A stretch of 64,000 nt of DNA from Brachionus manjavacas (taxonomy: Eukaryota; Rotifera; Eurotatoria; Ploima; Brachionidae), in the NCBI GenBank assembly GCA_019054805.1, contig JAHQIY010000017.1, positions 372,001-436,000 on the forward strand, written 5' to 3'. Position 1 is the stretch's first letter. Every line of letters starts with the position of its first letter. A program made the position numbers and the translations under genes. Below, in pieces: positions 1 through 12,488 of the stretch. The notes below the pieces were generated by a model, which was not told where the DNA came from, searched no databases, and worked only from the letters and a program-made list of their open reading frames with translations.

Positions 1-216
1 ATTGATGTAGAAATGTTCTGTGGAGGAAAAAATAGTCATTGGAATTACGCAGGCGGATATGAGAAGGTCGACCAATGCCAATGACCAGAGAAGGAAAACC
101 GATGCGTTCGAACTAGTTCGGTTTTTGTATACCAGGAGAATTGCCAAGTTGAGCACAGTGCCGAATATGGACAGCAATGACATGTACACAATGAAAATAA
201 TATGATGACTTGGCAT
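1..216 (-). CDS. Rhodopsin-type (class A) GPCR, 5' end, cut by window edge
   Basis: Reading the minus strand from ATG at 216-214 gives 72 codons open to the window edge. The peptide holds a first membrane helix with the class A pattern G-T-V-L-N (the conserved Asn of TM1), then a short basic loop, then a second helix with the pattern L-A-L-V-D, which contains the conserved Asp of TM2. An in-frame ATG directly precedes the first helix, so this is the true N-terminus with a very short extracellular tail. It would act at the plasma membrane as a ligand receptor signalling through G proteins. The ligand class cannot be told from two helices. It is unrelated in detail to the GPCR at 39749-41308. 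The plus-strand frame over the same bases is a shadow. Confidence 0.82.
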   Translation of the reverse strand, partial: MPSHHIIFIVYMSLLSIFGTVLNLAILLVYKNRTSSNASVFLLWSLALVDLLISACVIPMTIFSSTEHFYIN

Positions 217-3028
217 GTTGCCTTCTCTTCTTTTTTGTTGATAAATTTTTTTAGATTTATTTTTCAGGAATTAATTATATTTATTTTAAATTTTATCTAG
301 ATTTATTAGACTTTTAGATTATTTGTCAAAATTAAATTTATTGAGTTTTGGTTTTTTTATTGATTTTTGTTCAATGATGTTATGTTATTTTTTGTAGAAT
401 TTCTACTACTATCACTCATTTAGTAAATGGGAAAAAATTGCTCTGCAAGAATTAAAATTATTTTCATCAACAAAAATTCAAAAGCAAAAAATTTACTTTT
501 TTTTTCAAATAATCATTTTTCTAAGATCTTCAATACAAATTTGAAAATGTCACTTTTGTGTAACATCACACACAATCTCAAAGAGGACTTTAAAAAAAAC
601 AAAATAGTACTATTCACATGCAAAGCTACATGGAAACAAACATGGTGAAATTTTAATTTTAATGTACATAAGCAAACGAGGAAGCATAGAATAGTCTCAA
701 CGCTCTTGGATTTGCTTTTTTTCTATACAGAACTCCTGAGATTAGTGGATTTTTGGTGATTTTACGTTAATTAGCGTAAATTTACGTAAAAAACGAAAAT
801 AACTTTAACATAATTTAACATTGATTATCATTAAATTATCGTAAAGCTAAAAGGGTCTAATATCTTCAATTACAGTATTTTTCTTTAAACCGCAGAACGG
901 GTAATATTACACGATTTTACGTAATTTTACACCATAAAATGTAACTTTACATAAAATTGAAATTTTACATCTTTTAACATTTCATTCAAATCTAATACTA
1001 ATATTATATATTTTATAGTTATATTATCATCATATTATATTATTATATAAAAATTGTAAAAAAAAGGTAATTTTTTGTAATATAGTAAATATTCGATTAT
1101 AGAGAATAAAAAATATTTTAGTCATCTCTATTATCGAAAACGACTTTTGACCATAAAAATGTTTTATCAGGGAAAAAAAAAGAAAGGGTAATAGTTGAAA
1201 ATCTTTTATTTAAAAAGGCAATTTTATTATTTAAATTATAGACAAAATTTAGAAAAAATTTAATTAAAATCAAGTCGTCTTCGAACAATTGAGATGGCTG
1301 AGATAATTTTAATAAATATCAAAATATTCATAGGACAGCGATCAAAGGGTTAAACTTCCGTATTTTAAAGATGTAGGTTGTTTAATAAAGACGAAAATGA
1401 AAAAATAGAAAATAATAGAATCTATTTATTAGTTGTCAATTTTTTATTTCCGGAAGTAAATTTCAAAACTTATCAAGCCGAAAAAAAAAACCTAAGACAA
1501 CAATTGTGTAAGAAAAAATGAGCAAAAAATAAAGCGGGAAAGGCCTGTAGGTTCAAAAATGAAACTAGAGATTTTAAATCAAGTTACTAAAGGCTCAAAA
1601 AAATAAAAAAACCTAATTTTAACTTTTTACTTAGAATATTATAATTCATTTTTAATCAGAAATAATTGAAAAATATTTAAAAAAATAAATTTTTTGTTGA
1701 TACCTAAGTTTAATACCAATAAATAAAAAAACAAATACTATTACTGAAATAAAAATGATCCCTAAAAAAAAAATATTTAATACCAAGAATAATAGAGGCC
1801 AATAATTTATTGTTTAATATTGAACATTTTAAAACTGAAAGAAAATTTACCAAATAACCATCTATTACCGATTTTTTGAAAAAATTAACTTTTTGTATTT
1901 TTCCTCATTTTTATTTTATTTTTTTCTTACTCAATAAAATTTAGTTTGAATTTCATATTTATTAAATAAATTTTGTTTATTATTAAATTAAATCCTCAGA
2001 CTAATTTGTCTTGGGATCTTATTTAATAAAAAGTAACAAAAGAAAATGTGATTTTTCATTAGAAAAAAATATTTTTAAAAACAAGTTTATTATTTAAAAT
2101 TTATGAGAATTTTCATTTCATTTCATTTTTTTTTGTATAAACACTTTTGTGTGCTCTTTACTTCGATTTCTGAAAACTAAACTTGTATGGAAAGTCTAGA
2201 AATCTGAAAATGTTTTTCAAAAAAATTATTCGAATGTATTGCTAAAACCAAAATATCAGATTTTTAGCTATCGAAGTAAATTTAAAATGGAACTCTGTGA
2301 GGCTGATGCATGCGTCATAATTGTCACTTGGGATTTGAGTACATGCATTTTGTAGCAACGAGATATGGTACTTTATTTATATTATAAAAATTTGAAAAGA
2401 ATAAAAAAAAATTTTAAAAATTAGTTTTTTTGAATAATATTTTATAGAAAACCAAGTATCATTATGTATACAGTGCTTACCTTGAGCTATCAAGTTATAA
2501 ATTTAGAATTGTACAAGAGAATACAATTTATTGAAGCTAATCTGTAAATTAAATTCAAATTACAACATAGTTTTAAAATGATTTTAATTTTTAAATATTT
2601 GTGTCCTAATCTACAGTTAAACAGATTTTAATTATGATATCAAATTTTTATTAAACAATTTTATTAGAAGGTTTGTTTTTTTAAACCAAATTTTCTTTGA
2701 AGCATTGATAAAAAATATTTAGCAAAAAAATGTCGAATTCTAGATATAAAATTCCCAGCAAGGTTTCAAAAAATAAAAATTTTCAGTATTCAAACAAAAT
2801 TTAAATTTTAACACAGGTAAAATTAAAATTTATTTAGCTAACCTTTTTTTATAATTTTTTCAATTCATTAAGAGTCTAAATCTAAAACTTTCGAATCTAA
2901 AGCTTTTTAAAATATTATTTAAAATTATGTATCAAATTTAAATTTTTTTTCAGTTTTTCTTAGTTCAATCGAGATTCTTTAAGCTTAAAAAAATTTTAAT
3001 AAAATGATTAATGTACCTTTATGAAAGA
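217..3028. other. Intergenic, very A+T-rich, no gene seen
   Basis: No frame here gives a believable protein; the 73-codon plus frame at 427-648 is low-complexity Lys/Asn/Phe. At about 750-960 there is a cluster of inverted TTTACG/CGTAAA words (for example near 757-790 and 930-960). A similar block occurs at 44080-44115, which suggests an old repeat. The interval should hold the promoters of two divergently placed genes: the GPCR at the left edge and the adhesion GPCR starting at 3029. Confidence 0.5.
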
Positions 3029-6000
3029 ATGCAATTAGCAAATCGTCTATTTTTGGTTATTTTAGTAAGGCTAGTTTTAATATTCTAATCACAAATTTTA
3101 ATTATTTCTAAAAGAACTATGCAACTTTGATCTTATCAATCTACCCCACATCTCCTAGTCCTAAGCCGGATGGCAAACTACAAGTACGCCTTTCTTGGAA
3201 TGTGTCACCTAGCTGCAATTTTTTACCAGTGTTTTTGTCCAACTCAGCTACTTTTCCATGTGATTTAAATAAAGAAAGTCCCGATTTAAAACTCGAGTTC
3301 AAATTCTTAGATGGAATATTCACATTACCTTATGAAGAAATAAACTTTGATTCAGGTCTTCTAGATGTACTAGAAATGGTACGAAATCAAAGTGAAATTA
3401 GACTTTTTGAACTAGAACCAAGGTCATCGATCAAATTTATTACTTCAAATTGTTCAGAAATTGGCACGAATAAATTGGGATGCTTTTCAGAGCTTGACAG
3501 GGATGTGAAATTTTTAATTCGGATGGTCGAAAAGAATATGATAAATGTTTACTTGAGAAATGAAGCATTTGATTATGAGATAAAAAAAAAAGACCAAGTG
3601 GTGTTTACTCGAAATGGATCAAGTGATCCATTTGTTGGTTTTTACTCTGACCAATATGTTGATATGAATTTTCAAAATGGAACTAATTTTAAATTGAATT
3701 TTAGCAATTACAATGCTATTTTTTGGAGTCCTGACATGGCTGGACAAACCATAGAAGTGCATTTTGTAGCTAAATTTAATGGTCATTTAAATGTACTCGA
3801 TTCATTTACTAGTGAAAAGTTTGGACTTGAAATAAGTAATTTTTTTTCTAATTTTTTCTAATTTGTTTATTTTTTTATATAGATCAAACAATTTTTGAGT
3901 TAGTTGATTTTGATAAAAAAGGTTTTGTTGAATATCAAACAGACATGTCACCCTTTTCAATTAGAGTCCTTTCTCAACCAAAAATGATAGAAATACGTAA
4001 GTTAAGAAGAATTTTTTTTCATTTGATTTTATCAAATTTTTTGTTAGCATTTAAAAATAAAATATTAAATGTGACAAAATTGAACGCAACAACTCTTACA
4101 ATTGAATGGACCAAACCTGTGGGCAAATATGATGCCATAAAATTGGTTTGCCAAGCTGAAGACTTCAAAGCTAGCAATACATATTCGGAAGACTCAATTT
4201 CTGGAAACTGTGTTCATCCATGGGCATTCTCTGGTCAACTGATCGAAATTGTTACGTTTGTTAAAAAATCTGATGAATTTTATATAACAGATAAAAAAGT
4301 GCTTCTAATAGGTATAAATTAATTTTAAATGAAAAAAATAGAGGAATTATTTTGTTTTATTTCATTCTTTGTCTAAATTGCTATAATTTACAAGATTTAT
4401 TATTCATTTTCAGCAGATAATGCCGATAATTCGCACCATTCATCATCATTTGTAAATTTAAGTTTATCTTCTTTCAAATCTTTGATTTTCAAATTAAGGC
4501 TAGAACTCTTATGAATTCTAATTTCTGAAGCTTAATTCATCCTTTGTCGTCACAAAAAAGTTGACAATTAGCTTTCTTTAAACGATTTGTCATCCTTTAA
4601 AGTCAAGCTATTGTCTTATTAAATTTTAATTTTTTTTTTATAGATTTAAGTATTTTACTTGACATTTAAATTTATATTTTTTTATATTTTTTCATTTTCT
4701 CGTAGTTCAGCTATCTAGTTACTATATTTTTAGGACCAAAGTTAGAATTTTCAAAATAAAGATACTGTTGTTAATTTAGAAATTAAAAAATTAAACTCAA
4801 GATTGACTTGAAAAATTTGTCAAAATATTATTTATTTTTCTAAAATTTGAATTTTCAAAATATATTGAAAAAATGCTAAACTTTTTGTAACAAATTTACT
4901 TTCTGTAAAATTTTTGGTTAAATTTAATTAATAATTGTCAGGAAATAAAAAAAATTTAAAATGTTTTAAAAAAAATTATTTAAACGAAATGGTGAAAATT
5001 AATTTAAAAAATTTATTCAAAAGCTTGGTGAAATCATTCCAAAGCTTAAAAAAAAATTGCTACTTTCATGATACACTTTGAGCTCACAGACAAAGATAAG
5101 AAACTTTTTCTAAAGAATAGTGTTTAACTTTTTTATCTTCAACAATAAACTTTAATATTTATGCTACAAAAATAAAATTAAAATAAGTTAAGGTAAAAAA
5201 ATCAATGCTTTATCATCAATGGCCGCATCAAATTCTATTTCACATACAAATTTCAAAAATTCTATTTTAGATCCCGAGGCTGTGAGCAGTATTCAAATAA
5301 AAGAATATACAAATAATAATGTGAAGTTTTCATGGAATTTTCCAAAAGGGTTCATTTCATACTTCAACGTATCCTGCGTTGACACACAAGCAAATACTAT
5401 AGTGGACCAAAGCTCTTTTTTGAGAACAAATAACACTGAATGTCAAAATTTACAGCCAAATAAAAAATATAATATAGAAATTATTACAGTAGTAGAAAAA
5501 TTTAATTTAACTGCCACAAATAGAGCCGTAAATGAGTATTCAACAAGTATTTATTATTGAATAATATTTTTTAACAAATACGCATTTTTTAATTTTACTT
5601 CTAGTTTTATTTTCTACAACTACTGCTACTTCTCCTACTACAAATGTAGATTTAAGTTTGCTTTCTTTGGAGGAATTGGCTAAAATTAATTTTACGGAAT
5701 ATCAATCTGACCAAGTTGAACAACTCATTGAAATTCTGCAAAAAAATTTCACAATTATAAAAGATCAAAATAAAGATATTTTAGAGTTTTATATAAATAA
5801 TTGTTCATTAATAATGCAAAATATAGCCGAACGAAAAACTGAAAAAGAAAAAAAGGCCTTATTAGAACCTTTTTGGAGGCTAGTTGACAATTTCATGGAC
5901 AACTCGATTCAAATTTTCAAAAACTCAATATCAACTTCAAATAGGTAGTTTTTTAAGCCAAAAAATAAATTCTAATCTTTCACAGTCTAAGCAAATCTTT

Positions 6001-9000
6001 GGAAGTTATATCAAACAAAATCGATTTCGATAATAAACCAGACAATTCCTATTTGAATTCAAACTTTAATAATTTTTTTATAAAATCAACAATTATAAAA
6101 AATGGAACAGTAGATTTTTCAGAAATTGGATTTGTGTCAAAATGTAACTCAAATTTTATTTTTTAAATTGATTTTTTTAACAAACAATATTTTGATATCT
6201 AGATGTAAATCAGGAAATAATCGAAAGCATTAATTCGGATTCAATAGATACATTTTTGAGCATTGATAATTTAAGATATGCAGCTTATTTTGATAGAGAC
6301 GCAATACAAGAACTCGTATCAGAAAATAAAACACCGAGAATTACTTATGTGGGCTTTTCAGCATCAAAACTCTTCAATGGAAGAGCTAAAAACTTGGAAA
6401 ATTTCGAAGTCGATTGTAACAGTTCACTTCAGATCGGTCCTCATGTTGTATCTGCTTCTAAAATACCACAAATCAAATCTAGAGAAAATCTTCTTAATTT
6501 AATCTATGAACAACAACAAGTAAATATATATTTTTTGTATTAAATTTTTGTTTTTTTTTCATTTTTCAAACTTATAATTGTCTTTGGCATATTAAGGATC
6601 CTATTCAGCCTGATCAGGATGATTCTATTCATAATTGAGATCTGAAAAATGCTTTGTTCTACAACAAAAATGTTCATATAATTGAAGTTCTGCAATTAGA
6701 TTATTTTTTAAAGAATCTTCAAAAAATTGAATTTTTTTTTCATAATTATGCATTCGTTTTATGACAAAAGAGTTACAATTTTTATTAGTTGTGTCACATA
6801 ATTGTAGATATATTAAAGTTAATGATACTTTAATTATTTAAATTTTCATCATCAAAATTAAATAAAAAGGTTTTAATTAATTTTAAATAATGAAAATCCA
6901 CAGTTTTGTCTAACTTTTCAACTAAATGATTGAATGCTGAGTTTTAATTTTAAAATTAATCTTCAGCCTTAATGCTCATCATTGTAAAATCTTGAATATC
7001 TATACAATTATTAAAGAGCATTTTTGATTAATTTATTATTAAGGCTTTTGATCTTAGGGCATATAATGTATTGAATGATCTATACATGAACAGGTTTTAA
7101 ACATAAAGTTGGTATTTTTGGGAACCTTACCTAATTTCATTTCGATTTTCAATAGCGTTTTTCAAATATTTTAAAATCATCATTGAGATTTCGGTAATAA
7201 AAAAATTCAATACGTATTTATATTTAAATTTTTATTTGCAAAAAAATTTTTCGGTTAAAAACAAACTGTAATTTAAGTAAAAAAATTTAATCTCTTTAAT
7301 TAAACTAACAAATATTAGGAAATTATTTTCATGAATAATTATATTTGTATACTATGTGATTTTAAAATTTCAGTCAAATCTTTTAATTCTAAACAATTAG
7401 CTTACATTTTTAAATTGTTTCAGAAAAAATGATTAAATAAAATTTATTTAAAATTCGAAACATTCATAAGCTAGCAGACATTTTTCCTCATTTCATCGGA
7501 TAATTTGAATAAAGGCTTTTGATGAAATATTTCAAATTTTTCTCCTTAATGGAAATTCAATTGTTATTTAAGAAATTAAGAAATTAAGAATTAAGAATAA
7601 TACAAATTATTGTAAAAAATTTTAACATAAAAGCCGCGGAGTTTTATAGACTTGTTTAAAAAAAATTCAAGAGTCAATTGTTTAATGGTTTTCAGTAAAA
7701 ATCAAAAGGAAAATTAAAAAAAAATATGCTTAAATGATATTTTAATTTTCATTAAAATTAAAGCGAAACAAATTTAAATTTTGAATTGCCAAATTTCATT
7801 ATATTGATTAAAATTTATTTTTAACTTCAGACAAAATGAAATTTATTTTTTTTCAGTGAATGATTAAACAAATTATATTTAATTATGTTTGGTCATTAAA
7901 TTTTTAAAAAAATTTTAAAATACGATTTTTTTAAGTCTAAATTTTGAAATTTACATTTGATCATGAGCCTCATTTAGCCGTTTTAATCAAGGAAATTTGA
8001 AAATTAAGTAAATTTATTTAAAAATCAAAATCAAAAATTTAAATCCAAAAAAATAATAATTTAAATTAAATATTTTTATATTCAGAAAAAAAATTATTTT
8101 AATTAATTTTTCTATTAATGAATATTTATTTTTTTACCAAGTTTTCATTGCCTTGAATCAACTATTTAGACTTTAAAACTTTCGTTATTTTGCAAGAAAA
8201 AATTGATTTATCAGATCAATTAACATTTATTTAAGTAGATAGAGATAGTAATACCACAGTTGGTTAGGGCTTGAGAGGTTCATTTCAATTCAGATAAATT
8301 TGAATAACTTTATTAGTAAAAGAAATAATTTAGTAGTAGTAGTAGTAGTTTTGACTGTAGCTGGCTAGCCAGCGAGTGTGCTGATAAGGCACACTATGAC
8401 AGCTGATGTGATTGATTGCTGCTCATCCAGCAATCAATGCCTGCTTTAAAGCTGTTAACATTAGGGGCTTCAACTAATTGATTTGGCAGTGAGTTCCATA
8501 TGTTAGCGGTTCTGTTGAAAAAAAGTTATCTCTATGTTGGAGCCTCGAAATTTCTTTGTGATATTTGAAGCAGTGACCTCTTCCTTGGATTTTGGTGACA
8601 TTAAAATTGTTGCTTTTTTCAACCAATTCTATTCCATGCATGAACTTGTATAATTGAATTAGATCACCTCTTTTTCTTCTTTCCACCAGATTTGGAATGT
8701 TTAAAGCCTTCAATCTGCTTTCATACGGTTTGTTTCTAATTGAAGAAACAAATTTCGTAGCTCTGCGTTGAATCCTCTCAAGATTCTCACAATCCGACTT
8801 AAGAAATGGAGACCATACAGGCACAGCAAATTCCAAAAGAGGACGAACAAAAGTTAAATACAATGATCTAAATAACTTACAATCAAAACGAGCGAATGAT
8901 TTCCTGATGCGACCCAACATTTGATTTGCTTTGTTTGTAGCCTCTATCACTTGATTTTTCCATTTGAGATTTGTATTGAAGATAACTCCAAGATCTCTTT

Positions 9001-11653
9001 CGGTTTCAGACGTTGATAACTGTTTACCATTAATAAAATAAGTGAATTTTTTGTTTTTATGACCGTAATGCATAACCACACATTTTGATGTGTTGAAGAG
9101 AAGAAGCCAATCTTGAGTCCACTTGAAAATTAAATCTAAATCTGATTGAAGTTTCACTGCGCTTATTTCTGATACCGTTTGCGAGAATATTTTTGTATCA
9201 TCTGCATACATTTTGACAATATTCTCTATTCCTTTTGGTAGATCATTGATATACAAAACGAACAAAAGTGGACCAATCACTGATCCTTGTGGTACACCGC
9301 TAAAAATCTCAACCCAATCCGACAAAATTTCACCTTGAACAACTCGTTGTCTTCTATTTTTCAAGAAAGCTTCAATCCATTTTAGTGTCAGACCATCAAA
9401 GCCATACGCTTTCAATTTAGCTATTAGTCGTCTGTGCGGAACAGTATCAAATGCTTTGGCAAAATCTAGCAGAATTACATCAACAGGAATACTTTTGTCT
9501 AGACTCATTGAGATGAAATCTAGAGTTTCCATAAGATTAGATGTACATGACTTTTTCCTGACAAATCCATGCTGTTCTTTAGATATAATATTGTTCTTAT
9601 AAAGATAGTCTTCCATTTTAGTTCTTATTATGCTTTCCATTATTTTGCACGGAATTGAAGTTAAAGACACGGGACGATAATTGCTGGCCGTTGATTTATC
9701 ACCTTTTTTAAACAATGGACTAATATTTGCTGATCTGAATTGTATTGGAAGCTGACTATTAGATAAAGACTTTCTGAAAATTAAATAATTTTGTTCTGTA
9801 AAAAGCTTAATATTAAACAAATTTGCTTAATCCGAAAATATTTTTCTGCAAAAACTCTGCAATCTAATTGCACATATGAATAGAATACTTTTTAATGGCG
9901 TGCAAAATGCAGAAAATTGCAGAGTGTTCTGCAGACTTATTTTACTACATTAAGCAAATTTGCTAATAATTAAGTATTTTACAGAACTAAATTATCTTTC
10001 AGTAAAAAAGTTATTTAAGTTTTTTCTGAATTGAAAGATCGAATTGAAACAAATTTCACAACCCCAATTGGTTTTAACATCGCACGCTCTAGTTTAATAA
10101 AAACTATTTAATTCTTTTTTTAAAATAAATTATAAATTTATTAAATAAATTGTTTTTTTTAATTTTGTGTTTTTGACACACTCTCAGAAATAATTTTGAC
10201 GATTTAAAAATTTTGAATTTTTTTCACTTGTACTTTTTAAACCTAATTTTCTAATAATATTACCAAAGAAGTGAAGGTTATTCTTTTTAAAAAAATGCTT
10301 CAATTTATTTAATGATAATAAATTTTTATTTTTTTCAATTTAGAACGAGAAGTTTTGTGACAAACGCAAAGTTAATAGTACGTTTCACTGTGTTTTCTGG
10401 GACTATGACATAGACGATTGGAATTCGACTGGTTGCAACTACATTAAAATCGAAAAAGATGGAAAAATTTTGCATAAATGTTCATGCAACCACACGACTA
10501 ATTTTGCTCTTTTGATGGTGGTAGATTCAATCAGCTTCTGCGACTGGTGTGAAATAGTCTTGTTCTATGTATCTATAATTGGCATTTGCACGTCAATAAT
10601 TGGACTTATAGTCACAATTATCTACGATGTAGCAATGTAATTTAAAATAAAAATAAAAATTTTATATTAATATTTTTATTTTTTTTAAAAGATCAATTCT
10701 GCCTGCTAAAAAGGCACCTAAGCAAACAGGCATGATGGAGAGGTACTCAAAGATGTCCAAGGAATATTTGAAGGTGATAACGGCGTGGTGTTTTTCTCTA
10801 TTGATCATGAATTGTGTTTACATTGCATTCAGTTTTTTCAAGTACGATGAGACAGACGTAAGTGGATCGCAGCGGGCATCTTGTATAGCAATAGGTGTCC
10901 TTTTGCACTACTTTTTATTAAGCTCATTTTGCTTCTCTATGTGCATAACCTTGGTACAACTAATCATCGTGTACAAGAGTTTTAAAATATTCCGATTCAT
11001 ACTTTTAAAATCGTTGGCTTTCTCTTTGGGTACTTAAAGAAAAAAAAAAAAAATAAAAATGCAAAAATAAATTTATTTTTAGGCGTTCCGTTAATTCCGG
11101 TGGCGATTGTAATAGGCATAAGCCGTGATGCTTACATAAATCCAAACAAATAGTAACAAAAAGTTTATTAAAAAAAAGTAATTTAAATTTTTGTTTAAGC
11201 TGCTGGCTGCATTCTTTGTTCGCAATTTTTGGTGCCTTAGTACCCATAGCCATAATTCTTTTGATTAATTTGGTCTTATTTGTAATGATTGGTTTGAGCC
11301 ATTCGAATGTAATTAAGAAACGGAACAAGTATTTGCATAAAAAGGAAAATTTAGATGAAAAAGGAGTTAAACAAGAGGTTATATTGCTATTGACTTGTTT
11401 TGTAAATACGGGTTTGACGTGGCTCTTTGGATTTTTGGTAACCATTCCAGCCGATGGAGACTGGATCTATGCACGTTTTGTGTATGGATTATTATTTTGC
11501 CTACTGAATGCAACACAAGGATTTCAAATATTTTTCACATATTTTATTATTTCCAAGCGTCGAAGAAAAATACTCGAGGAAAAATTAAAATTTCAAATCG
11601 AACTGATCAAAAAAAGGCTTAAAAAACCCAAAAATAAAATTTCCTGTACATAA
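3029..11653 (+). CDS. Adhesion GPCR with two fibronectin III domains, GAIN/GPS and 7TM
   Basis: Deduced exons: 3029-3064, 3115-3835, 3883-3996, 4048-4311, 5271-5546, 5605-5944, 5986-6143, 6203-6519, 10344-10636, 10692-11029, 11083-11152, 11200-11653. All have GT/AG borders, and the phases join without a stop to give 1126 aa. Residues 1-22 are hydrophobic (signal peptide). About 23-290 are an N-glycosylation-rich ectodomain I do not recognise. About 291-378 and 379-470 each look like fibronectin type III and lie on symmetric phase 1-1 exons. About 480-740 look like a GAIN domain, helical first. The GPS follows, with C-V-F-W, a second Trp, then C-S-C-N-H-T-T-N-F-A; autoproteolysis would fall between the two Thr after His792. 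TM1 is about 812-838. TM3 keeps the L-L-H-Y-F-L-L-S pattern, TM4/5 the C-W-L, TM6 T-W-L-F-G and TM7 N-A-T-Q-G-F-Q-I-F, all typical of class B2. Role: cell-surface adhesion and signalling; subfamily unassigned. A 3.8-kb intron (6520-10343) carries nested transposons. Confidence 0.88.
8267..10065. mobile_element. Long-TIR DNA element, copy 1 (MULE-like MITE), split by a retrotransposon
   Basis: Outer segments 8267-8331 and 9783-10065 together make about 340 bp that matches, part for part, the intact element at 22603-22950. Both ends begin or end with GGG-type termini and carry the same subterminal block (TTTCAATTCAGA, then a stretch ending in AGAAATAATTTA-like sequence) in inverted orientation. 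The flanks 8258-8266 and 10066-10074 agree at 7 of 9 bases, fitting an aged 9-bp target-site duplication. It lies inside intron 8 of the adhesion GPCR. No transposase is encoded, so it is non-autonomous. The 9-bp duplication and long TIRs fit Mutator-like elements better than hAT (8 bp); this is an inference. Confidence 0.75.
8332..9782 (-). mobile_element. 5'-truncated Jockey/CR1-like non-LTR retrotransposon
   Basis: The minus-strand frame from 9782 to 8474 encodes the reverse-transcriptase core. It has the P-L-F-K-K-G-D and Y-R-P-V-S-L-T-S start motifs, the L-D-F-A-K-A-F-D-T-V palm motif, G-V-P-Q-G-S-V-I-G-P-L-L-F, the intact catalytic Y-A-D-D box, then the Jockey-type thumb. Endonuclease, ORF1 and the RT N-terminus are missing, as expected of 5' truncation. 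A 7-T run near 8524-8530 shifts the frame, so the listed stop at 8474 is early; the normal ending (W-N-S-L-P-N-Q) continues in the neighbouring frame to a stop near 8400. The 3' end is an (ACT)n tail at about 8332-8350. AAATAATTT at 8323-8331 and 9783-9791 is the target duplication. Not able to move by itself. Confidence 0.9.
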
Positions 11654-12050
11654 AAATTAATTTTTTAAATAAAATTTTGTAAAAATAAATTTAAACTAAT
11701 TTAAAATTCTTTTTTTAAATTTATCCTGTTAATAAAATATTTAGAAAAATTTTACAAATGTCAATTTGAAAAACGACAAAAAAATTAAAATTGTTTAGAA
11801 TTTGAAAATCGTTAATGAAGAAAACAAAATAGAAAAAAAATGAAGAACTTAATATAAATGATTTAGCTCTATAATTATTAAAAAATTAATTTTTTTCATT
11901 AAATTCTTTGTAAGGAAAATTAGAATTGTCTTAAATTAAAATAGAAAATTTTTATCATGGATAAAGTTTTGCTTGTTGCGACAATTTTTTAAAATACATA
12001 GAGAGACATTAAAATCATAAGCCGACAATCGGGTAAAAATGATATAAATA
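11654..12050. other. Adhesion GPCR 3' flank, no gene
   Basis: The stretch is A+T-rich. An AATAAA lies about 20 bases after the adhesion GPCR stop and is a plausible polyadenylation signal, although such words are common here. I see no coding or structural feature in the rest. Confidence 0.5.
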
Positions 12051-12488
12051 ATGTTTTGTAAAGAACAGAAAATTCATAGTGTAACATCGTCAAATATAAG
12101 AATGATAAATTTTTTGTCTATTTTTGCTTGTATAAAAAGAAAAAAAGAAAAGGAATTGCCAAAATTTATCGATTCAACAGTAAAGAGAAGGAAAAAATGT
12201 AAAGTAAATCGAGGATGTCTTGGACCTTATTTTGATATTAAAGAAATTAAAAAAGACGATAAAAAGTATATGGAAAGATATGGGTTTAAGTCTCCCGATG
12301 GTTCCCACGATATCCCCTATCAATTAAGAAGCCATCAAAGACAAAACGTAAGAACAAATGATAGAAAAAATGAAAACGAGTCTCCCGATGGTTCCTACGA
12401 TATCCCCTATCAATTAAGTAGCCATCAAAGACAAAACGTAAGAACAAATGATAGAAAAAATGAAAACGAGTCTCCCGATGGTTCCTGA
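12051..12488 (+). CDS. Small hypothetical protein with 30-residue tandem repeats
   Basis: An ATG at 12051 opens a 145-codon frame. After a short hydrophobic patch (about residues 20-30) and a Lys-rich middle, it runs into a perfect-length tandem repeat. Units of 90 bp (30 codons, opening with S-P-D-G-S and D-I-P-Y-Q-L) lie at 12291-12380 and 12381-12470, with a partial third unit to the stop. The two full units differ at only a few bases. The period is a multiple of three and the repeat is free of stops, which favours real coding, but I recognise no family and saw no splice partners. It lies about 400 bp after the adhesion GPCR on the same strand, so it could be an alternative last exon of that gene or a separate small gene. 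Confidence 0.4.
   Translation: MFCKEQKIHSVTSSNIRMINFLSIFACIKRKKEKELPKFIDSTVKRRKKCKVNRGCLGPYFDIKEIKKDDKKYMERYGFKSPDGSHDIPYQLRSHQRQNVRTNDRKNENESPDGSYDIPYQLSSHQRQNVRTNDRKNENESPDGS
12291..12487 (+). repeat. 90-bp tandem repeat, 2.2 units
   Basis: Unit starts at 12291, 12381 and 12471, each opening TCTCCCGATGGTTCC. The full units are almost identical, which implies a recent duplication. The repeat keeps the reading frame of the small ORF that contains it. Confidence 0.9.

Noticed and set aside
20..205. 61-codon plus-strand ORF at the left edge
   Set aside because: It is the antisense shadow of the GPCR helices read on the minus strand.
427..648. 73-codon plus-strand ORF
   Set aside because: Low-complexity Lys/Asn/Phe composition, no family pattern, typical chance frame in A+T-rich DNA.
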